Shown in pieces: positions 1 through 8,040 of a stretch of DNA of 34,955 nucleotides. The stretch covers positions 1 to 34,955 of the forward strand of contig JAGWAW010000003.1 in the NCBI GenBank assembly GCA_021296165.1, written 5' to 3'. Position 1 is the first letter of the stretch. The number at the start of each line of letters is the position of its first letter. The position numbers and the translations under genes were made by a program. Below the pieces are notes generated by a model. The model did not search any database. It was not told the DNA's origin and saw nothing but the letters and a program-made list of their open reading frames with translations. This DNA comes from Nitrosopumilaceae archaeon. Its GTDB lineage: Archaea > Thermoproteota > Nitrososphaeria > Nitrososphaerales > Nitrosopumilaceae.

Positions 1-633
1 GTACACCTGTCTGGATAGGCTTTTGGGGGTCAGATTTGAGGCATTTGGATCAATCACCCGTCTTTGCGGGAGGAACCATGTCACCATGAAATCAGTGGAC
101 AGCAAGATGGACTCGTCTCTGGAGAACGATGCAGAAATCCTCAAAGTCTTGGGAGGCATGCGGGGCGGCGGTCTGTTGCGCATTACCGGATAGGCCTGCG
201 ATGCCGTACGGGTTCCCGCAGGGGACTGGTGCCACCACATCGGCCGTTCAAGTCGTAAATGTAGGTGCACGAGTGCCACGACATGGCAGATGGGCCGGCG
301 CCCGATTTTGCGCTGGAACGTGAACATTGGCGCCGGATGCGGGATCGCAGGACATGCACAGGGTCTATCCAAGATGCGGGCGCATCACGCCCGCGCGGGT
401 CCGCCGCATGTGCTATCGTGGCTGGCAGCATGGCCTCCGTCCGAGCGGCCGCGCGCATTCGTCTGGGAATGTCCTATCTTCGCGAGCCGCGTTGGGCCAT
501 GCGCCGGGGGGCTGCAACGGGCCCGGACCGTGGCCACAGCCGGTCTTGGATATGCGCCTCGGATACACCTGTCTTGGCGTCCGTCCGTGCATGCCCATCG
601 CGCGGGGGTGTCCGTGGGGCAGTCCATGCCCTA
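1..633. other. Region without a convincing gene
   Basis: No reading frame here looks like a known protein. The long overlapping frames are rich in Arg, Pro and Gly and appear to be by-products of high GC. One small frame at 86-193 (+) would encode 35 residues, with GGGAGG at 68-73, but it lacks a clear TATA box and I do not recognise it. A perfect 7-bp-stem hairpin with a 5-nt loop lies at 376-394; it has no T-tract, so it is not an obvious terminator. Confidence 0.5.
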
Positions 634-1296
634 TCATGTGCCGCGTATGATCTCGCCGACCTGCGGGGAGCACTCCTCCATGTCCTTGAACGAGTCTATG
701 GAATGCCACCGGGCGTTGGGGAACCTTGCGACCCCCAGCCCGCCGGCCGCTGCCCATTGGGGGAATAGCGTTCGCTCTATGTCGCCCCTCTCGGGGAGCC
801 TGTCCAGGACGTCCCGCTCCAGGCGGTATATCCCGGCGTTCATCCACATGCCGGGCAGCGGGGCCTTTTCGCCGAAGCCGGCCACCCTGTCGCCGTCCAG
901 CTCCAGCACCCCGTACTGCGTCCGCAGCGGCACCGAAGCTATGTGGTTGGGCGGTATGGCGCCCATGTCTATGTCGGTTATGATGTCGCCGTTCAGGACG
1001 TAGAACTCGCCCCGTATGAGGTCTGAGGCGTTCCGTATGGCTCCGGCCGTCCCCAGGGGCTCGTCCTCTGCTGACACGGCCACCCGGCCGTGTCCCATGC
1101 GCTCCAGGTAGTTTTCGATCATCTGGGTCTTGTACCCGGAGCACACCACCACGTCGCGTATGCTGAACCTGTCCAGATAGCGCAGCTGCCACTCCAGCAG
1201 GGGTACGTTGGCCAGCGGCGTCAGGGGCTTGGGGACGTAGTCTGTTATGGGCCTGAGCCTCTGGCCCCTGCCGCCGGCCAGTATCACCGCTTGCAT
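634..1296 (-). CDS. Sugar-1-phosphate nucleotidyltransferase (NTP_transferase family)
   Basis: Predicted cytoplasmic enzyme that joins an NTP to a sugar 1-phosphate, giving an activated sugar for glycan or glycolipid synthesis. The N-terminus has the family signature LAGGRGQRLRPIT followed by PKPL (about residues 6-24). GTAGAI and the metal-binding VLNGDI motif follow near residues 82-101. At 220 residues it is a bare catalytic domain without the C-terminal left-handed beta-helix of bifunctional relatives. The ATG start fits a TATA box at 1320-1326, 27 nt upstream. It is divergent from the DsbA-like gene. The exact sugar and nucleotide cannot be told from sequence; mannose or glucose 1-phosphate are the usual substrates. 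Confidence 0.87.
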   Translation of the reverse strand: MQAVILAGGRGQRLRPITDYVPKPLTPLANVPLLEWQLRYLDRFSIRDVVVCSGYKTQMIENYLERMGHGRVAVSAEDEPLGTAGAIRNASDLIRGEFYVLNGDIITDIDMGAIPPNHIASVPLRTQYGVLELDGDRVAGFGEKAPLPGMWMNAGIYRLERDVLDRLPERGDIERTLFPQWAAAGGLGVARFPNARWHSIDSFKDMEECSPQVGEIIRGT

Positions 1297-1319
1297 GGGG
1301 GTGGTAAGGCGGCGGGCGG

Positions 1320-1326
1320 ATATAAT
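1320..1326 (-). promoter_or_regulatory. TATA box of the nucleotidyltransferase gene
   Basis: Minus-strand ATTATAT, centred 27 nt before the ATG at 1296, predicts a leaderless transcript. A separate box (ATTTTAG, 1354-1360) serves the divergent gene that starts at 1382. Confidence 0.6.
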
Positions 1327-1381
1327 CTGATATGGTGCCGGGCCGGCAAAGGGATTTTAGCTGCCGCCGGGGGTCCTCCCC

Positions 1382-2020
1382 GTGGTGCGGATGTATGTTA
1401 TGGCGGCGGTTGCGGCGGCCGGCGTGGCGGCGCTGGCCGCCGTATATGCCACGGGGACCGCGCCGGACCCGGCGGGCACCGCCGCGCTGGAGGCGGGGGG
1501 CTCGCCGCCGCTGGGGGACGCGGGCGCCCCGCTCACCATGATAGAGTGGGGCGACTACCAGTGCACCTTCTGCTATAGGTTCCACCAGAACACGCTGGAC
1601 TCTCTCATGGAATACGTGGATTCGGGGGAGTTGCGCATCATATTCCAGGACTTTCCGCTCAACGGACACGACTCGGTGCTGGCCGCCCAGGCCGCCCGGT
1701 GCGCCGCCGACCAGGGCCTCTTCTGGGAGTACCACGATACGCTATACCAGAACTGGGGCGGCGAGCGGACCGGCTGGATACGCCCACCGGTCCTGTACGG
1801 CTTTGCACTGAACGTGGGCCTTGACATGCGCATGTACGGCGACTGCGTGGGGGAGGGGCGCCACCTGGGGAATATCCGCGAGTCGTACAGATTGTTCCAG
1901 GAGGCGGGCATCGACGCCACCCCGTCATTTGTCATACACGACGGCGAGCGGTCCGTCAAGATAGTGGGTAACCAGCCCGCCGAGACGTTCGTCCGGACCA
2001 TAGAGCAGATGCTCCGGTAG
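1382..2020 (+). CDS. DsbA-family thiol-disulfide oxidoreductase, membrane-anchored or secreted
   Basis: A thioredoxin-fold protein predicted to oxidise or isomerise disulfides outside the membrane. An alanine-rich hydrophobic N-terminus (about residues 4-24) looks like a signal peptide or anchor. The catalytic CTFC motif is at residues 61-64, directly after WGDYQ, as in DsbA/thioredoxin_4 (DSBA-like) proteins. The cis-proline loop is probably DATPSFVI near the C-terminus. Length is 212 residues. The GTG start is chosen because a TATA-like ATTTTAG at 1354-1360 lies about 25 nt upstream; a second GTG follows directly. Thaumarchaea often carry several such genes. The physiological substrate is unknown. 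Confidence 0.85.
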   Translation: MVRMYVMAAVAAAGVAALAAVYATGTAPDPAGTAALEAGGSPPLGDAGAPLTMIEWGDYQCTFCYRFHQNTLDSLMEYVDSGELRIIFQDFPLNGHDSVLAAQAARCAADQGLFWEYHDTLYQNWGGERTGWIRPPVLYGFALNVGLDMRMYGDCVGEGRHLGNIRESYRLFQEAGIDATPSFVIHDGERSVKIVGNQPAETFVRTIEQMLR

Positions 2021-2040
2021 CATGTGTGGCTCCCTACAAC

Positions 2041-2048
2041 CTATATTG
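2041..2048 (+). promoter_or_regulatory. TATA box of prf1
   Basis: CTATATTG is centred about 26 nt before the ATG at 2071 and predicts a leaderless mRNA. It lies in the short gap after the DsbA-like gene, so prf1 probably has its own promoter. Confidence 0.6.
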
Positions 2049-2070
2049 AACGCGGCCGCTCCCGCCGCCC

Positions 2071-3336
2071 ATGCCACAGAAGCACGACTCAGTCAGGCTG
2101 TACCGCCTGCGCAAGATGCTAAAGCACCTCTCCGACAAGTCCGGACGGGGAACGGAGCTCATATCGGTGTACATACCCAAGGGCAAGCAGATGCACGAGA
2201 TCATAAACATGCTCCGCAACGAGCAGGGCACCGCCTCCAACATAAAGTCGGACCTGACCCGAAACCACGTGGTGGACTCGCTGGGCAAGGTCATACAGCG
2301 CCTGAAGCTGTACAAGAAGACGCCCGAGCGCGGACTGGTGGTCTTCTGCGGCGCCCTGCCGCCGGAGGAGGGCGGCCCGCTGGGCAGCGAGGAGCTGAGC
2401 ATATTCGTGATAGACCCAATCAAGGACCTGAAGCAGTACCTGTACCGGTGCGACGACCACTTCCATGTGGAGATACTCCGGGACATGCTCAAGGACGACA
2501 CCGCCATAGGGTTCCTGGCCATAGACGCCAAGGATGCGGGCTGGGGGCTGCTGCGGGGGGACAGCATCGAGGAGCTGGACCACACCGGCTCGGGGGTGGC
2601 CGGCAAGCACCGGCAGGGGGGCCAGTCGGCCAAGCGGTTCCAGAAGCTCCGGGAGATGGAGCTGACATACTACTTCAACCGGGTGGCCGCCATGACCCGG
2701 GAGTACTTTATAGACATACACCGGGTGAAGGGGCTCATAGTGTCGGGGCCCGGGCCCACCAAGGAGGAGTTCATCAACGGAAGCTACCTGGAGTACAGGC
2801 TGCAGAACATGATACTGGCCACCATAGACTCCTCGTACTCGGGGCGCGAGGGGGTGCGGGAAGCCTTTGAAAAGTCCGGCGACATACTATCCGACTTTAG
2901 GCTGATGGAGGAGAAGAAGCTCGTAGACCGCCTCTTCCGGGAGATAAGCACCGGCTCGGGCCTGGCCTCGTACGGGCTGCGGGAGGTGCTCTCCCATATC
3001 CAGAACAACGCGGCGCAGACCGTGCTGGTGACCGACGACACGGCCATGCACCGGGTGACCGGGGTGTGCCGGAGGTGCGGCAGCGAGCAGAGCCGGCTGG
3101 TGGAGCGGCCGGAGGTCATCCCCCTCAAGAACCAGTATGCCACCGAGCCGTGCCCCGACTGCCGCTCCCTGGAGGTGGAGAGCGCCGAGCAGGATTTGGT
3201 GGACTATCTGGCCCTGATATGCTCAAAGGTGGGGACCGCCCTGGAGGTGGTATCTGGCAAGGCAGAGCACGGCGCCAAGCTGACCAACCTGGGCAAGGTG
3301 GCGGCCATCCTGCGGTACAACCCGGCGCACTCCTGA
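2071..3336 (+). CDS. prf1: Peptide chain release factor aRF1
   Basis: Archaeal class I release factor: it recognises all three stop codons in the ribosomal A site and triggers peptidyl-tRNA hydrolysis. The stop-codon-decoding NIKS motif is at residues 57-60 and the catalytic GGQ at 183-185. The C-terminal minidomain has two CxxC pairs (CRRC and CPDC). At 421 residues it has normal archaeal length. The ATG follows a TATA box by about 26 nt. The downstream luciferase-like gene starts 41 nt after the stop with its own TATA box, so prf1 is probably monocistronic. Confidence 0.96.
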   Translation: MPQKHDSVRLYRLRKMLKHLSDKSGRGTELISVYIPKGKQMHEIINMLRNEQGTASNIKSDLTRNHVVDSLGKVIQRLKLYKKTPERGLVVFCGALPPEEGGPLGSEELSIFVIDPIKDLKQYLYRCDDHFHVEILRDMLKDDTAIGFLAIDAKDAGWGLLRGDSIEELDHTGSGVAGKHRQGGQSAKRFQKLREMELTYYFNRVAAMTREYFIDIHRVKGLIVSGPGPTKEEFINGSYLEYRLQNMILATIDSSYSGREGVREAFEKSGDILSDFRLMEEKKLVDRLFREISTGSGLASYGLREVLSHIQNNAAQTVLVTDDTAMHRVTGVCRRCGSEQSRLVERPEVIPLKNQYATEPCPDCRSLEVESAEQDLVDYLALICSKVGTALEVVSGKAEHGAKLTNLGKVAAILRYNPAHS

Positions 3337-3377
3337 ATGACAAGACTAGAATAAACGCGCCCCGCACACGGGGGGCA

Positions 3378-4325
3378 GTGACATCGTACGGCCTGGGGTC
3401 CCTGCTGGGTGTGGACGAGTTGATGCGGTGCGCCTCGCAGGTGGGTCCGGACGACTCCGTATGGATACCGGAGACCTGGGGGATGGAGTGTATGGGGATG
3501 ATCTCGGCAGTCGCCCAGAAGAGTCCCTGCCGCCGCATAGGCTCCTCCATACTGAACGTGTACTCCCGGAGCCCGGCCGCCCTGGCCATGGGGGCGGCCA
3601 CACTGGACGCGCTCTCGGGCGGGCGGTTCGTGCTGGGCCTGGGGGCCAGCAGCCCGGCCATAGTCAGGGGACTGCACGGGATGGAATACGAGAGGCCCGT
3701 GCGGCGCGTCCGCGAGTGCGTTGAGATTGTGCGGATGGCGCTGGAGGGGAGGCGCATCGACTATGCCGGGGAGGTGTACGATCTCCGGGGGTTCTCCCTG
3801 CTGGTGAAACCGCCCCGGGGAAGTGTCCCGGTGTATCTGGCGGCGGTAAACCCCAGGATGATGCGGCTGGCCTGGGAGGTGGCCGACGGCGTCATACTGT
3901 ATTTGAGGCCGCCCGGGGAGATCCGTGATACGCTGCGTACCATGGGGGGCCGCCGCATCGGCGTGGCCTGCCAGATAATCACGGCCGTCTCCCGCGACGC
4001 GCCGGCCGCGTACGAGCGGGCACGCCGCACACTGGCATTCTATGTGTCGGTGGGTGCCATATACAGGGAGTTTCTGGCGGCGCACGGCTACGCCGAGCAG
4101 ACCCGCTCCATACACTCCGAGTACCGGAGGGGTGGCCTGGGGGCCGCCCGCCGGGCCGTGCCCGACACGATGCTCCACTCCCTGACCGCCTGCGGCACCC
4201 CCAGGGAGTGCGCCGCCACAATAGAGGAGTTTTCGGCGGCGGGCGTCGACGAACCCATACTGCAGTTCAACCCGGTGGGCGACGTCTCCGAGTCGTTCGA
4301 GCTACTCAGGAGGGTGTCGGGCTGA
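3378..4325 (+). CDS. Luciferase-like (F420-dependent) oxidoreductase
   Basis: A TIM-barrel enzyme of the bacterial luciferase / 5,10-methylenetetrahydromethanopterin reductase superfamily, which uses F420 or FMN. The region LSGGRFVLGLGASSP (about residues 74-88) is the family's typical flavin-binding segment, and the ending 'PILQFNPVGD' is typical of the C-terminal strand. I place the start at GTG 3378 (315 residues) because TAGAATAAA at 3347-3355 is centred about 27 nt upstream. A longer reading would run back into prf1. It ends immediately before the thiolase gene, which suggests co-transcription and perhaps a shared acyl-CoA or isoprenoid pathway. The substrate is unknown. Confidence 0.82.
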   Translation: MTSYGLGSLLGVDELMRCASQVGPDDSVWIPETWGMECMGMISAVAQKSPCRRIGSSILNVYSRSPAALAMGAATLDALSGGRFVLGLGASSPAIVRGLHGMEYERPVRRVRECVEIVRMALEGRRIDYAGEVYDLRGFSLLVKPPRGSVPVYLAAVNPRMMRLAWEVADGVILYLRPPGEIRDTLRTMGGRRIGVACQIITAVSRDAPAAYERARRTLAFYVSVGAIYREFLAAHGYAEQTRSIHSEYRRGGLGAARRAVPDTMLHSLTACGTPRECAATIEEFSAAGVDEPILQFNPVGDVSESFELLRRVSG

Positions 4326-4330
4326 GCGGG

Positions 4331-5422
4331 GTGGGCATGGCGGCGGCGGCGCAGACCGCCTTTGCCGACGGGGAGCGGCCCATATCCGAGCTGCTGCTGG
4401 AGCCGTCCGCGGACATACTGCAACATGCGGGCGACACTCCGATAGACTGCGTGCTGGTCTCCACCAATGACACCGCCAGATACCTGGCCGCCGTCCTCTC
4501 GGAGCTCTGCGGGGTCACGCCCCGCATATCCGGTACGATGGAGAGCATGTGCAGCTCGGGCGGGGCGGCCCTGATAACGGCGTACTCCTACGTGCGGTCC
4601 GGCCTGGCCAGGACGGTTCTGGTGGCCGGGGCGGAGAACCCCGGCAGCCCCGGCTCGGTGCTGGACTGGGACGTGTCCCGGGGGCAGTTTCAGAGCCCCA
4701 TATACTGGGGGTCTATACTGACAAAGTCGTACATGCGCCGGTACGGCGTGTCCCGGGAGGATCTGGCGGCCGTCGCAGCAAAGAACCGCTCCCAGGCGCA
4801 GGACAACCCACATTCGCTGCACGGCTCGCCCTGCACCATATCGGACGTGCTGGCCTCGCCGCAAGTTACGGAGGATTTGAACCTGCTGGACTGCTCCCAG
4901 TTGTGCTCGGGCTCGGCGGCGGTACTGGTGGCCGACGATGCAACCTGCCGCCGCATCACCGACACGCCGGTGTGGATCCGCGGACTCTCGCAGTATACGG
5001 CCTCGGCGGGGTTCGGAGCCGGCGGCTCGTACCACCAGATAGTATCGGCCGGGGAGGCGGCCAGGGCCGCGTACGCGATGGCGGGAATATCCGCCGGCAT
5101 GATAGACGTGGCCGAGGTGCACGACGCCTTCTCGGTATGCGAGCCGATGGCGCTGGAGTCGCTGGGGATGGCCCAGCCTGGCCGGGGGGCGGGGCTCTCC
5201 GGCGAGCTGTACGGCACCGGCAGCCGCCGCGTGAACCCCCGGGGCGGGATACTGGGGGCGGGCCACCCGCTGGGCGCCACCGGGCTGGCCCAGGCCGCCG
5301 AGGTCTTTGCGCAGCTCCGGGGCGAGGCCGGAAGGCGGCAGGTGGAGAACGCCCGCACCGGCGTCATACAGGGCATGTCGGCGGCCGGGACCGGCTCGGT
5401 GGTGGTGGTGATGGAGTCATGA
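4331..5422 (+). CDS. Thiolase / SCP-x-type acetyl-CoA acetyltransferase
   Basis: Archaeal thiolase-fold enzyme, which condenses or cleaves acyl-CoA. The nucleophile cysteine lies in ESMCSSGGAA, and a C-terminal histidine in GILGAGHPLGATG is characteristic. The last motif reads GMSAAGTG rather than the CxGGGxG of classical thiolases, as in SCP-x/lipid-transfer-type members that pair with a DUF35 protein. AGGAGGG at 4308-4314 lies upstream. It would suit a CTG start at 4322 (7-nt spacing); GTG 4331 and ATG 4337 are the alternatives, so the exact start is uncertain. The DUF35 gene overlaps its stop by ATGA. Acetoacetyl-CoA thiolase for the mevalonate route or carbon cycle is a reasonable inference. 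Confidence 0.87.
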   Translation: MGMAAAAQTAFADGERPISELLLEPSADILQHAGDTPIDCVLVSTNDTARYLAAVLSELCGVTPRISGTMESMCSSGGAALITAYSYVRSGLARTVLVAGAENPGSPGSVLDWDVSRGQFQSPIYWGSILTKSYMRRYGVSREDLAAVAAKNRSQAQDNPHSLHGSPCTISDVLASPQVTEDLNLLDCSQLCSGSAAVLVADDATCRRITDTPVWIRGLSQYTASAGFGAGGSYHQIVSAGEAARAAYAMAGISAGMIDVAEVHDAFSVCEPMALESLGMAQPGRGAGLSGELYGTGSRRVNPRGGILGAGHPLGATGLAQAAEVFAQLRGEAGRRQVENARTGVIQGMSAAGTGSVVVVMES

Positions 5423-5736
5423 GCATAGAGCCGTACCTGCGGCGGGGGGTCTTTGCCGTGCCATACTGTGACGGGTGCGGGCGGTGGGTGTGGCCGCCAT
5501 CGGCGCGGTGCGGCGTATGCCGCGGCGCGACGCGGGCGCGGCCCTACTCGGAGCGCGGCTCCATACTGGAGTGCTCGTCCCGGGAGGGCGTGGTCTTCTG
5601 CATGTGCGAGTTTCCCGGCGGCGTGCGGGTGATGGGAAGGCTGGCGGCAGGACCCCGCCGGGCCGGCTCCACCGTCGTGCTGTCGGGCTGCGGCATGGAC
5701 GGGGACGCGCCATTCTTTGAGGTCACGTCCGTGTAG
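5419..5736 (+). CDS. DUF35 zinc-ribbon/OB-fold protein, thiolase partner
   Basis: A 105-residue protein of the DUF35 family, with an N-terminal rubredoxin-like zinc ribbon followed by an OB fold. In archaea these proteins bind next to SCP-x thiolases and help channel acyl-CoA between thiolase and HMG-CoA synthase. The zinc ligands are visible as CDGC and CGVC (about residues 17-20 and 32-35). The ATG overlaps the thiolase stop (ATGA), so translation is probably coupled. The 3' part is overlapped on the opposite strand by the open C-terminal extension of the methyltransferase gene. Confidence 0.85.
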   Translation: MSIEPYLRRGVFAVPYCDGCGRWVWPPSARCGVCRGATRARPYSERGSILECSSREGVVFCMCEFPGGVRVMGRLAAGPRRAGSTVVLSGCGMDGDAPFFEVTSV

Positions 5737-6530
5737 CGGGTCGCGGCGCAGATGTAGGGGGTCTCTCGGCTCTGATCAAATGTCCAGACCGTCGGCAGGC
5801 TTATGATCCATCTGGTGAGCAGCCCGAACCTTTGGATCAGCGGCCCCCAGCCGTACCTGTCCGGTGGTGTTCCGTGCCCGGGCCGGGGATGGCTGCCGGC
5901 CAGCACGAACCGCACCCCATCGGTGCGGGGCACCCCCCGCACCACGGCGGCGGCCAGCAGATCCCCCATCTGGGGGAGCCCCCCGGTGAAGACGGCCGGG
6001 GCATCAAACCCCAGCGACGCATAATCGAATGTTGTGGCATCGGCGCACCGCACGTCCAGGGTCATCCCCGCATGTTTTGCTATGTCGGTTTGCAGCGACG
6101 CCAGAGACTCGTCTATCTCTATGGAGCAGGCGTCCATCCCCAGCATCCTGCCGCAGAGGGCTATGCGCCCATCGCCGGATCCGACATCTATTATCTGGGT
6201 GCAGCCGGATCTCCTGGCGGCCAGCGCCAGCATGTATGCGGAGAGGAGCCATGTGGGATAGAAGGGCTGGGCGCTGCCCGGGTTCTTCATGCTGTCTATC
6301 CAGTAGTGGCTTATGTCGCCCTCGTATATGGTGCACCGCACACCAGAAAGGGTGGCGTCGTACCTGTTGTGGTAGATGGGATTGGCCCGGGCCAGGCGGT
6401 GTATGCCGGCCGTCTCCATGCCGTGGTATGCGCCGCACGGCACCGCCTCCTGTATGTGGGATCTGCCCCTGTACACCTTGAAAAAGTCCCGCTTGATCAT
6501 GCAAAAGTCCCGGGCCGCCTCCGAAAGCAC
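5544..6530 (-). CDS. SAM-dependent methyltransferase-like protein
   Basis: The core IIDVGSGDGRIAL is motif I of class I SAM methyltransferases, followed by an acidic loop (SIEID) as motif II. Before it lies a thaumarchaeal-looking N-terminal domain with RYDATLSGVRCTIYEGDISHY split over two strands of the fold; I do not recognise a substrate. The GTG start at 6530 is chosen because TTTTATC (6556-6562 on this strand) lies about 28 nt upstream. An internal ATG at 6500 is the alternative. The conserved-looking part ends near 'PYICAATR' at about 5750, but no stop occurs until 5544, so about 65 residues run antisense through the DUF35 gene. Confidence 0.72.
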   Translation of the reverse strand: MLSEAARDFCMIKRDFFKVYRGRSHIQEAVPCGAYHGMETAGIHRLARANPIYHNRYDATLSGVRCTIYEGDISHYWIDSMKNPGSAQPFYPTWLLSAYMLALAARRSGCTQIIDVGSGDGRIALCGRMLGMDACSIEIDESLASLQTDIAKHAGMTLDVRCADATTFDYASLGFDAPAVFTGGLPQMGDLLAAAVVRGVPRTDGVRFVLAGSHPRPGHGTPPDRYGWGPLIQRFGLLTRWIISLPTVWTFDQSRETPYICAATRYTDVTSKNGASPSMPQPDSTTVEPARRGPAASLPITRTPPGNSHMQKTTPSRDEHSSMEPRSE

Positions 6531-6632
6531 GGAACTGTATCCCCCGCCCCCGCGATAAAAGGTGATCTGGTATGGGGCCGTCCCCGGCCCCGGAGTGCAC
6601 TGGACCGGTGCCGGGCGCACTGCCAACATACA

Positions 6633-6640
6633 TTTTTTAA
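6633..6640 (+). promoter_or_regulatory. TATA box of the sirohaem decarboxylase gene
   Basis: TTTTTTAA is centred about 28 nt before TTG 6665. No ATG or GTG in the right frame lies between box and TTG, which supports the TTG start. Confidence 0.5.
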
Positions 6641-6664
6641 CCGAACGGCGGGCGGTGTGCTCAG

Positions 6665-7666
6665 TTGGCCGGGCTGGATACATTCGACAAGGACCTTCTC
6701 AACGAGATACAGTGGAGCTTTCCGCTGTCCTCGCGTCCCTATCACGAGCTGGCCGGACGCTTGGGTGCGGACGTCGGCGAGGTGATGGAGAGGGTAAGGC
6801 GGCTGAAGGCAGCCGGCATAATACGCCAGCTCAGCGCCATATTCGACACCAGGAGGCTCGGCTACAAGAGCTCACTGGTGGCGATGAGTGTCGCACCCGA
6901 CCGGCTGGTGCAGGTTGCCGCCAGCATCAGCGAGCACCCCGGCGTCAGCCACAACTACGAGCGAAACCACGACTTTAACCTGTGGTTTACCATCGCCGTC
7001 CCGCCGCACTCCAGCATACAAGATGAGGTGAACCGCTTCTCGAGGCTGGAGGGGGTGAGTGCCACGCGAATGCTTCCCACGCTGAGAATGTTCAAGATCG
7101 GCGTGAAACTGGACATGAACGAGTCCAAGAAGCGGGAGGTGAAGCCGTCCGAGGACAAGAAAAAGATCCGGGACGAGCCGTTTGCAAACACCGAGCGCGA
7201 CCGGAGCTTCGTCCGGGAGCTGCAAAAAGACCTGCCGGTGGTCGAGAGGCCGTTCGCCCAGATGGCCCAAAACCTGGGGGTTGCAGAGGAGGACCTGTTC
7301 AGACAGGCCAGAGAATACGAGGCGACAGGAGTGATGCGCCGGTACGCGGCCATTCTCCGGCACCGGGACGCCGGGTTCCTGGCCAACGGCATGATAGTGT
7401 GGAAGGTCCCCGACGACATGATACCGTCCATCGGGGAGATGCTGGGGGCATTCCCGCAGGTCAGCCACTGCTACCAGCGCCCGGCATACCCGGACTGGCC
7501 GTATACCGTCTTTTCCATGATACACTGCCGCACCCGCGAGGAGGCCGCCGAGACGGCCAGGACGATACAGTCGCAGATCGGGATAAGCGAGTACCGCATA
7601 CTCTTCAGCGAGCGCGAGTTCAAAAAGAGCCGCGTCGAGTATTTCATGGAGCCGGCGGCCGCCTGA
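6665..7666 (+). CDS. ahbAB: Sirohaem decarboxylase, fused AhbA-AhbB (NirDL-like)
   Basis: Two tandem Lrp/AsnC-fold halves (about residues 1-155 and 175-333). The wording is that of the AhbA/AhbB and NirD/L/G/H family, not of a DNA-binding regulator. The first half has FPLSSRPY, IIRQLSAIFDTRRLGYKS, HPGVSHNYER and HDFNLWFT. The second has MRRYAAILRHRDAGF and FPQVSHCYQRP. The family removes two acetate carboxyls from sirohaem to give 12,18-didecarboxysirohaem, on the way to haem (or haem d1). The halves are separated by a charged linker rich in Lys and Glu. Start is TTG 6665. It lies in the same region as a HemL-like gene, consistent with tetrapyrrole synthesis. Automated annotation may call it an AsnC regulator. 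Confidence 0.82.
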   Translation: MAGLDTFDKDLLNEIQWSFPLSSRPYHELAGRLGADVGEVMERVRRLKAAGIIRQLSAIFDTRRLGYKSSLVAMSVAPDRLVQVAASISEHPGVSHNYERNHDFNLWFTIAVPPHSSIQDEVNRFSRLEGVSATRMLPTLRMFKIGVKLDMNESKKREVKPSEDKKKIRDEPFANTERDRSFVRELQKDLPVVERPFAQMAQNLGVAEEDLFRQAREYEATGVMRRYAAILRHRDAGFLANGMIVWKVPDDMIPSIGEMLGAFPQVSHCYQRPAYPDWPYTVFSMIHCRTREEAAETARTIQSQIGISEYRILFSEREFKKSRVEYFMEPAAA

Positions 7667-8040
7667 CAGTATTGCGCTGCCGGATGTCCACCGCACCGTC
7701 TCCGGATAGTATTCGCTGCGCATTTTTTGGGCGAGGTCTTTTGGCTTTGCGGTATTGGGGGGATGGCGCAAAGTTCCGTGTCGGGAGCATCTTGGTGTGC
7801 GCCATTATGCGCCGCCGTGCCGTGCTCCCGGAAATGGGATAATTTGACCGCGCCGGATTGGCCCGGCGCCGCCGCAGAACCCGCCCGACCATAACGTCTA
7901 AAATTCCGCAGGAATAAGATGCTACGCGCGGAGGCGACAGCCGGATGTGACAGATTTGCACGGGCGTGTGTCAGGGGAACCGATGCTTCGGAATTTTCAG
8001 ATGGCCGCAGCAGACGGGAGGCGCATACGCGCATATGGCA
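7667..8040. other. Intergenic stretch between convergent genes
   Basis: No gene is supported. A TATA-like CTAAAATT around 7897-7904 faces right but has no good start codon 25 nt downstream. The only frame there (7919-8101) runs antisense into the acetyltransferase gene. Confidence 0.4.

Noticed and set aside
376..394. Rho-independent-type terminator
   Set aside because: A perfect 7-bp stem is present but no T-run follows, and such terminators are not typical of archaea; high GC makes chance hairpins common.
413..1735. 440-residue minus-strand frame over the nucleotidyltransferase and DsbA genes
   Set aside because: It covers two recognisable genes in another frame, is rich in Arg, Pro and Gly, and has no family motif. 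High GC keeps such frames open.
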